Origin: Coriobacteriales bacterium
GTDB taxonomy: Bacteria > Actinomycetota > Coriobacteriia > Coriobacteriales > UBA8131
NCBI GenBank assembly: GCA_031263105.1
Contig: JAISGJ010000220.1
Location: 1 to 33,272 of the forward strand
Direction: 5' to 3'
DNA length: 33,272 nucleotides
Positions 27,182 through 33,272 of this stretch are shown here, in pieces; the first letter of the stretch is position 1, and each line of letters opens with the position of its first letter. Both the position numbers and the translations under genes were made by a program. The notes beneath the pieces are model-generated. The model had not been told where the DNA came from, made no database searches, and saw only the letters and a list, made by a program, of their open reading frames with translations.

Positions 27182-27790
27182 TCAGACGCGATGGCACGTG
27201 CCGCATTCGTATACGTCTTCGTGGTGGCAGGTCAGGCATGCTTTCGGGGCCGTCTCGATCACTGGATCAGAACCGTGCATCTTATGACAGGATGAGCAGG
27301 TGACGTTTCTGGCATGGTCGTCGTTGACGGGAAGGTCGTGCGGATTGACCACCGTACCTTTGGAATCAGTCAATATGGTCGTACTCTCCGTCTCGGTCTT
27401 GAGGGCACCGGCATTGTGGCAGTCTAGGCAGACCTCCGATGAGACCTCGGTCTTTTTCAGCTTGACGGGCACCTTGGCTGTCCCATAATCCTCATGCGCC
27501 TTCATCAAGGCTCCGTCATTATCGACATGGCAAGTGCCGCACCGTACTCCTTGCTGACCTGCGTGGTGGAAATATGCAGTAGTTGTGTCGCTCTCCGATT
27601 GCACTTCGGCGGTATGGCAGCTTGAGCAATCCATGTCTATGGCCCAAGTTGGCAGTTCGACGGAAGACATCTCTCCTGCGAATGTCGCAGCATGGGAATC
27701 CGGGGCCGCCTGCCTAGGGGCACATGCCACAAGGACAATGGCACAGACAAGGACGATGGGAGCAAAGAGCAGTCCGGTCTTCCTTGTCAT
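27182..27790 (-). CDS. multiheme c-type cytochrome lipoprotein
   Basis: Six CxxCH motifs (CSSCH, CGTCH, CLDCH, CSSCH, CLTCH, CGTCH); lipobox-like VLVAC. Confidence 0.9.
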   Translation of the reverse strand: MTRKTGLLFAPIVLVCAIVLVACAPRQAAPDSHAATFAGEMSSVELPTWAIDMDCSSCHTAEVQSESDTTTAYFHHAGQQGVRCGTCHVDNDGALMKAHEDYGTAKVPVKLKKTEVSSEVCLDCHNAGALKTETESTTILTDSKGTVVNPHDLPVNDDHARNVTCSSCHKMHGSDPVIETAPKACLTCHHEDVYECGTCHRV

Positions 27791-27803
27791 GTGCGACACC
27801 CCC

Positions 27804-29495
27804 CTACTCCCACGGCTCAAGCGCTGCTGCGTTTTCTGCCGCCAACTTGCCGGTTATGATAGCCTCGGCGACATTGCCGGAGCCGTGATATAACATGCTG
27901 TATACTGACCCGCACTCGCCGCAGGCATAGAACCTGGGTATTTCATTGTCGTCATGGTCTAGACACCTGCAATCCAGGTTGCTGTGCTTGGGGCCACCCT
28001 GTGTATTGATGAAGGTCGGAACCAACTCGATGCTATAGAAAGGCGGGGTGACAATCGGGGACATTTCAGTGCGGCCATATTCAAGATCCAAGCCTTGAGT
28101 TGCGTACTCGTTGAAGTTGTTGACCGTCTCTTCGAGTGCGTCGGGGTTGATTCCTGCAATTTCTGCTAGCCCGCGAATCGTATCTGCCCTTTTGATGATT
28201 CCGTTTTCGATCTCTTTCGAGTTGTCGTCGCTCCATTCATACAGGCCATGGTTGACAGCGAAACCCATCACCTGCCTATTGTTGGTTACATAGAAGCCAG
28301 CGTTGCCCGCAAGCCTTCTTGTCTCGTCGAAGACTGCGAAGGAAGGCACTCCCCAGAAGTCACAAAGAGATGTCGGGTCATCGGCAAAGCCCTTGAAATA
28401 AATCGGGGGGAACTCCTTGGTATGGATTAGGCTCATGTCTTCGTTGTACATCCGCTCACCCGACTTGTTAACGATGCACCCTGAGTTCAGGCCTCGAAAA
28501 TCACTGAAGGTCGACTGGTCGTCGTCGTTGATTCTCACGCCCAGTCCCAGCCACTCGATTCCAGCCATATGCCATAGATCGGCTCCGACAGGACCGGCCA
28601 TATAAATCGCGTCACCACGGTTGAAGGGACTGCCGGCAGGATAGACACGAAGCCCGGGCATGACATGATAGTCAATCAGCTCAGGGCTGTTCTCATAACC
28701 CCCGCAGCAAAGCAGCACGCCTTTGGTTGCCTTGATAAAGATGTCCTTTCCCTCTTTATCCTGTGCCCGGCATCCGAGAACCTCCCGAGTATTCGGGTTT
28801 TGAAACAAGGCAAGACCGCGAGTCTCGTACATGACCCGAATCCCACGATCAGACACCCGTTGCGCAAGCATGTCGTGTAAGTCCTTACCGTTCGCAGGCT
28901 CGCCGTCTTCGCGTATGGCCCTGTTTTGATCAATTCCCGAATCGCCAACAGCCCCAGAGGCTGGGTTACCCGTCAATGGGTCAATCGGTACGGAGTCAGA
29001 GGTAAAGAAGTGTGAATAGTTGTGCACCGTCTGTCTGTGCTCGATTTCCAGGGTGTCCATCCAGTCGATGATGCCCTTATCGGCTTCGACCCAGTCTTTC
29101 AAATAGTTGTCTGGAGTGATATGGAAACAGAGCTTTTGAAGGTGCTCCAAGTAAAGACTCTCATCCCATACGCTTACCCAGCCACCTCCACATGCCGTTG
29201 AGTTGCCGCCTCTCAATTCTTCAGGAGCGACTTCTAGCACCAACGCATCCGCCCCCTGCATATTGGCGGCTATTGCGGCGGAGGCGCCAGCGAACCCATA
29301 ACCGATTATCAGGATTTCAGTCTCTAAATCCCATTTCTCCGGCATCCACGCCTCGGTCTCCTTTGGTGCTTCGGCTGCGGTTCCTGTCGTGCCCGGCGTA
29401 CAGCCGTTGAGGGCAGTGACAGTTGCCGCGCCCGCTACAGCAGCTGCGGTAATCGCACCACCTTTGAGAAAGTCCCGCCTTGTGAATTTATCCAT
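27804..29495 (-). CDS. Tat-exported FAD-dependent reductase (flavocytochrome c/fumarate-urocanate reductase-like)
   Basis: MDKFTRRDFLKGGAITAAAVAGAATVTALNGC Tat signal; GYGFAGASAAIAANMQGADALVLE FAD motif. Confidence 0.9.
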   Translation of the reverse strand: MDKFTRRDFLKGGAITAAAVAGAATVTALNGCTPGTTGTAAEAPKETEAWMPEKWDLETEILIIGYGFAGASAAIAANMQGADALVLEVAPEELRGGNSTACGGGWVSVWDESLYLEHLQKLCFHITPDNYLKDWVEADKGIIDWMDTLEIEHRQTVHNYSHFFTSDSVPIDPLTGNPASGAVGDSGIDQNRAIREDGEPANGKDLHDMLAQRVSDRGIRVMYETRGLALFQNPNTREVLGCRAQDKEGKDIFIKATKGVLLCCGGYENSPELIDYHVMPGLRVYPAGSPFNRGDAIYMAGPVGADLWHMAGIEWLGLGVRINDDDQSTFSDFRGLNSGCIVNKSGERMYNEDMSLIHTKEFPPIYFKGFADDPTSLCDFWGVPSFAVFDETRRLAGNAGFYVTNNRQVMGFAVNHGLYEWSDDNSKEIENGIIKRADTIRGLAEIAGINPDALEETVNNFNEYATQGLDLEYGRTEMSPIVTPPFYSIELVPTFINTQGGPKHSNLDCRCLDHDDNEIPRFYACGECGSVYSMLYHGSGNVAEAIITGKLAAENAAALEPWE

Positions 29496-29780
29496 TACGT
29501 TCTCCTCTGCATCTTCCTGCACTGTTCCTTCACTATAGAAGCGAGAATCTAAATTCAGCTTCGAAGGCTGAAACAATTCTCCGAATCCGCCCAAAAGGCA
29601 GCAATCACACATCTGGTGTGAAAAACAGGTAAGCACTCACACGCGACGTGGCATTTGCTGCCTGACATCCATCGGGTGAGACCGCCTGATTCGAACTCGA
29701 TGGTTTTCTCTGTTTCACCCGCAACGTGTGAAGCGCGTAATGACTTGCCACACTACAATTGCATAGCACAGGGAGGAATC

Positions 29781-31202
29781 ATGTTGAAGAAAGCAACGCA
29801 GGAGGAAGCAAGCCTCGGTCGCAGCAAGTTGCTCGCCAGCGTGTCAAAAAGACTTCTGCCTTTGATTCTCGTTCTTCCCCGAGTATGGTCCTTATTCGCC
29901 TACCGCTCCTTGGGCGAGCAGGATCCCTCGATTATGACGATCTTTTATCTTGGGGAGGCTTTGGTCGCCGTTTTCGTCACAGTGGTAGTATCTGAACGAT
30001 TCAAAAGGATAGGAAGGCTTCTGTCCGCAATCGCTTATTCACGGACACTAGTGCTGATCCTCGGTGCATCGCCTGCTGCCATAGTGCTATTTGGTTCTCA
30101 TACAAATATCGCGCTCGTTCCGATTGCCGCTACCCTTAGTGGGATGTGTCGGGTCTGGCTATATTTCTTGTGCATCACCGTGTTGGGCAAGCTGGATAGT
30201 CGACATGCAATTGTCTATATTCTCGTCTCATTTTCACTTGCTGTGCTATTTCGATTGCCACTTGAGCTTCTGCCTCTTGACGTTGCCAGCCTCTTGGTCA
30301 TCCCGATACCTTTGTTATGTGTCGCAATCTGTCGAAAAGCCAAAAGCATCGCAGGCGACTCAATCGCTAACCCAAGACATTTCAAATCGCTGAGACATTT
30401 TGTTCCCTATATTGTCGTCATATTCGTTATCAGCATGGTGCTGGGTTGCTATCACAATACAATTAGCATCCACGTTCTTGATTTGCAGGTAATGGCTTAT
30501 GGGATTCTGTACAAGACCCTCGTTCCCTTGATTTTGCTAGTGTTCTTCATCAAGAATTCCCAGTTCATCAACCTTGGTCATATGTCACTTTTAACACTCC
30601 TGTTTGTGCTGACAATGCTGGTAGTATCCTTCTTCTTTGCTGGTAATGTTTTGATTGACGAGATGACATCCGATTATGCTCGTTGGACTTTTGAGATGTT
30701 GCTATTTGTGTCCTTGGTCGTCTTAGCTCGCCGCACGGACACCGATGTATTTCGTGTTTTCGGAGTCGGCTGGGCAACGGCAATGGTTGGCATGGCGCTC
30801 GGTGTTTTCGTTTGCGCGCCTCCGGGCTTTGACTTCGAATCTAGCTCAATGGTTCTGGTATTTATCTACACTCTTGTTGTCATGACGGTTGTCGTCGTAT
30901 TGTTCAATTTGAAGAACACCTTTGACTTCAGACTTATGGGCACGAGAACCAACCAAAAACAATCGGCTCAGGAGACCTATGAGGCCATACATGCCAAATG
31001 CCTAGAGTTACGGAATATCGAGCAGCTGACGCAGCGCGAACTTGAGATACTGCCCTTGATTTGCCTTGGACTCTCAAAGAGCGCCATAGCGAATCATCTG
31101 GTGATTTCCGAGAACACTGTTCGCACACATGCAAAGAACATCTACAGGAAGCTCAACATCCATAGCCGCCAAGACCTGTTGGATCTGTTATGGAGAATAT
31201 GA
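29781..31202 (+). CDS. multi-TM LuxR-family transcriptional regulator
   Basis: Hydrophobic N-terminal region; C-terminal LTQRELEILPLICLGLSKSAIANHLVISENTVRTHAKNIYRKLNIHSRQDLLDL; GGGAGG RBS. Confidence 0.92.
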   Translation: MLKKATQEEASLGRSKLLASVSKRLLPLILVLPRVWSLFAYRSLGEQDPSIMTIFYLGEALVAVFVTVVVSERFKRIGRLLSAIAYSRTLVLILGASPAAIVLFGSHTNIALVPIAATLSGMCRVWLYFLCITVLGKLDSRHAIVYILVSFSLAVLFRLPLELLPLDVASLLVIPIPLLCVAICRKAKSIAGDSIANPRHFKSLRHFVPYIVVIFVISMVLGCYHNTISIHVLDLQVMAYGILYKTLVPLILLVFFIKNSQFINLGHMSLLTLLFVLTMLVVSFFFAGNVLIDEMTSDYARWTFEMLLFVSLVVLARRTDTDVFRVFGVGWATAMVGMALGVFVCAPPGFDFESSSMVLVFIYTLVVMTVVVVLFNLKNTFDFRLMGTRTNQKQSAQETYEAIHAKCLELRNIEQLTQRELEILPLICLGLSKSAIANHLVISENTVRTHAKNIYRKLNIHSRQDLLDLLWRI

Positions 31203-31248
31203 CTGTTGCGAGCTTGCTCGCCCATCTTCAACGTGAGCGGAATGCTCG

Positions 31249-32709
31249 TCAGAGCACGGTGTATTTGGTTGCAGCAGATGTGCCGTTGCCGACTCTTTGC
31301 ACCCTGCCCTGACCAATCAGCTTGCTCAGTGAGTAGCGAACTTTAGCAAAGGTCAGACCCGTTGCCTTCTCAATCTGGCTTCGTGACAGGGGCTCTGTCC
31401 TTAAAGCCGCGAGTATCAAATCAATGTTACTCTTCTTGTCCCCCGTATCCTTCTCCAGGATTACGACAGGCTCATCCGGCTCGGCTCCTGCCGGTTTCAG
31501 TATCACCGTGAAATAGATGCCAGCATCAATAAAAGTGGGTGGCGCCATGTCAAGCGAGGCCAACTCTTCCAGAATCCGAGGAATCCCGCTGCCGAGCCTC
31601 TCTATGACGTTTTCCCCGCCATCGTCAACGACGTACTGGCATATCTCGGCAATCTTAGCGTTTCGCGTCTTTGAGCTGGTATGCCCAAGCTCATCTACTG
31701 ACAGGCCGTATAATCCGCCAGGATTACTGATAACCAGACGGTCGTCTTCAATGATGAGACTGATGTTTTGGAGCATGGACACAGGATTCATATCGCGATG
31801 AATCAGGGTGTTCGCGACCAACTCTCTGACCACAGATACGGGATACTCTCTGACATTGCGCACATGGCCGCTGCTCAGATTCAAAGTGAGCTCGTCGGTA
31901 TTGTGCTCAAGCCAGTGCAGGGTTTCGCTGAGTATCGTGGGGATCGGCCCATCTATCGAGTTGACATTGACGGCCCTAACCCTGTTGGGGCGGCTTTTCT
32001 TCTGTACGCTGACTTTGATTGAGTAATTTGGTAGAAACTGCTGAGGGAATATGCCCAAGGCTACTGCTCCGGCAACAGTCAGCTCGCCCTTGCGGTCGAT
32101 CACGCCTGTGCGAAACAGAATGTCCTCATCTTCCAATTTCGCAAGCGCTTGCGATTGTTTGCGCCGCCTTGCAATGTATGATTGCGTCAAATCCTTGTTC
32201 AAATCCTCAACTCTTGAGCCAGAGATGGTATCCTCATCAAAATGACTCGGACCGCGGCCAGCTATGAAGAACATCTCCTCTTGCGGCGAAAGGTGATAGT
32301 CACCATCGTAGAGCCTGATGTATGCCTTGCCGCTCTTCTCGATCTTGACTGGCTTCACCGTTCTGTCAGACTCCAGCACTCTTGCCCAAACGACCTGTTT
32401 GCTCCCAACGTTTATTAGAATGGTCTCAATAGTTATTGTGATCGAGAAGTTCTTGCGAGCGTAAGAGGCCAACGCCTGTTGGCACCGCTTTGGGTCATAT
32501 ACGCCAACGATGCTAAACTCAGCATTCTCGTCCACTCCGAGTATGATTACGCCGCCTCCTGGCGTATTGGCAAATGCAGACATTGTTTCCAATATGGATT
32601 CAGGCATTCCTCCAGAAGCAGTCTTTACCTCAAAATGGCGGTTATCGCTACGCTCTAACCGAAGTTCTGCGAGAACCGCATTGAGTCTGCTCAGGTCCAC
32701 CGTTTCCAT
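31249..32709 (-). CDS. AlbA_2-domain ATP-binding regulator (second copy) with C-terminal wHTH
   Basis: HFEVKTASGGMPESILETMSAFANTPGGGVIILGVDE; RELVANTLIHRDMN; C-term LSRSQIEKATGLTFAKVRYSLSKLIGQG. Confidence 0.85.
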   Translation of the reverse strand: METVDLSRLNAVLAELRLERSDNRHFEVKTASGGMPESILETMSAFANTPGGGVIILGVDENAEFSIVGVYDPKRCQQALASYARKNFSITITIETILINVGSKQVVWARVLESDRTVKPVKIEKSGKAYIRLYDGDYHLSPQEEMFFIAGRGPSHFDEDTISGSRVEDLNKDLTQSYIARRRKQSQALAKLEDEDILFRTGVIDRKGELTVAGAVALGIFPQQFLPNYSIKVSVQKKSRPNRVRAVNVNSIDGPIPTILSETLHWLEHNTDELTLNLSSGHVRNVREYPVSVVRELVANTLIHRDMNPVSMLQNISLIIEDDRLVISNPGGLYGLSVDELGHTSSKTRNAKIAEICQYVVDDGGENVIERLGSGIPRILEELASLDMAPPTFIDAGIYFTVILKPAGAEPDEPVVILEKDTGDKKSNIDLILAALRTEPLSRSQIEKATGLTFAKVRYSLSKLIGQGRVQRVGNGTSAATKYTVL

Positions 32710-32773
32710 ACATGCCCCATTTCTACTTTCCACTTGTCAGTTCTCAGCTCTCTCGAACGCCAGCCTCGGCACC

Positions 32774-32856
32774 ACCTAGACAAAACTAGGCAACTATTCT
32801 CTAAGACCTAGACATTTTCACTAAGCCTTGGACAATTTCCACCAAGACCTAGACAA
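32774..32856. repeat. iteron-like repeats AAG(A/C)CCTAGACAAT
   Basis: ACCTAGACA at 32774, 32806, 32847; CCTTGGACA at 32826; the last three preceded by AAG and spaced 20 and 21 bp. Confidence 0.65.
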
Positions 32857-33210
32857 TATTGTTGCACGTTTCACTAGGTATGGCAAACCTTAGTCAGACT
32901 TCTCTCTTCTCTCTTCTGGCGAGTCGATGCAGAAAATGCTACTGTAGCACATGACACTACAGAAAAGGCTACACTGAATACCGAGGAGCGGGAGTCGCTG
33001 CGTTGCTTACGAGGGACGCACAATAGGCTCTCTGGCAGTCACACGATAGAAAGCAATCGACCCGTGAGCGCAACCGGCCAGAGAATCTCAGAGCTCGAAA
33101 GGCGATTGACTCTGTTGCGAGCCGACAGGGAGAAAATCGATAGCGAGATCGAAAGCCTAGGGAAGCGCCGATTTATTCCCCCTGAGCGCACCGCTTGCGT
33201 CAATCGTGTT

Positions 33211-33244
33211 ATGTGGCCCGCCTTGGCGGGCCACATTTTTTTTG
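33211..33244 (+). terminator. Rho-independent terminator
   Basis: ATGTGGCCCGCC-TT-GGCGGGCCACAT followed by TTTTTTTT. Confidence 0.9.
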
Positions 33245-33272
33245 ATAGGCCCTGATATCGGCAAGAACATAA

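Noticed and set aside
31208-31221. GCGAGC-TT-GCTCGC between LuxR and AlbA_2 stops
   Set aside because: Two-nt loop and no T-run; may be a weak bidirectional terminator but not supportable alone.
33064-33255. 63-aa ORF at the right edge
   Set aside because: Coiled-coil-like start may be real, but the frame runs through a strong terminator, so the called C-terminus is doubtful.

Overview
Window of a high-GC bacterial chromosome, probably Actinomycetota/Coriobacteriia (Eggerthellaceae-like; inferred from gene content only). The left flank (1-10.1 kb) holds small accessory ORFs (DUF1697, an Imm-5-like protein, DUF1801), a GPH/MFS transporter, tRNA-Val and tRNA-Asp, an HSL-type esterase, a GH3 lipoprotein, an LPXTG surface protein and a YdcF-amidase fusion. 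From about 10.1 to 27.2 kb there is a defence island: a Type I R-M locus (hsdM, truncated rhuM, hsdS, tyrosine recombinase, second hsdS, hsdR), a HEPN/MNT pair, an MmeI-like (Type IIL) single-chain R-M enzyme, an uncharacterised large protein with an RNxxxH HEPN-like motif, an AlbA_2/Schlafen-like regulator, small Cys-rich ORFs and a broken AbiEii-like gene. The right flank holds a flavin reductase, a multiheme cytochrome and a LuxR regulator, then a second AlbA_2 gene with iteron-like repeats upstream. Main non-coding observations: (1) four copies of a MITE-like element with GTTAC...GTAAC ends and 8-bp flanking repeats, one with an apparent empty site elsewhere in the window; (2) a duplicated promoter block upstream of both R-M systems; (3) exact 37-bp and 73-bp direct repeats shared by the two hsdS genes around the recombinase; (4) a hairpin predicted to cover the recombinase Shine-Dalgarno; (5) mini-hairpins with unrelated but perfectly paired arms. 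All assignments were made by eye from motifs; no database search was run.
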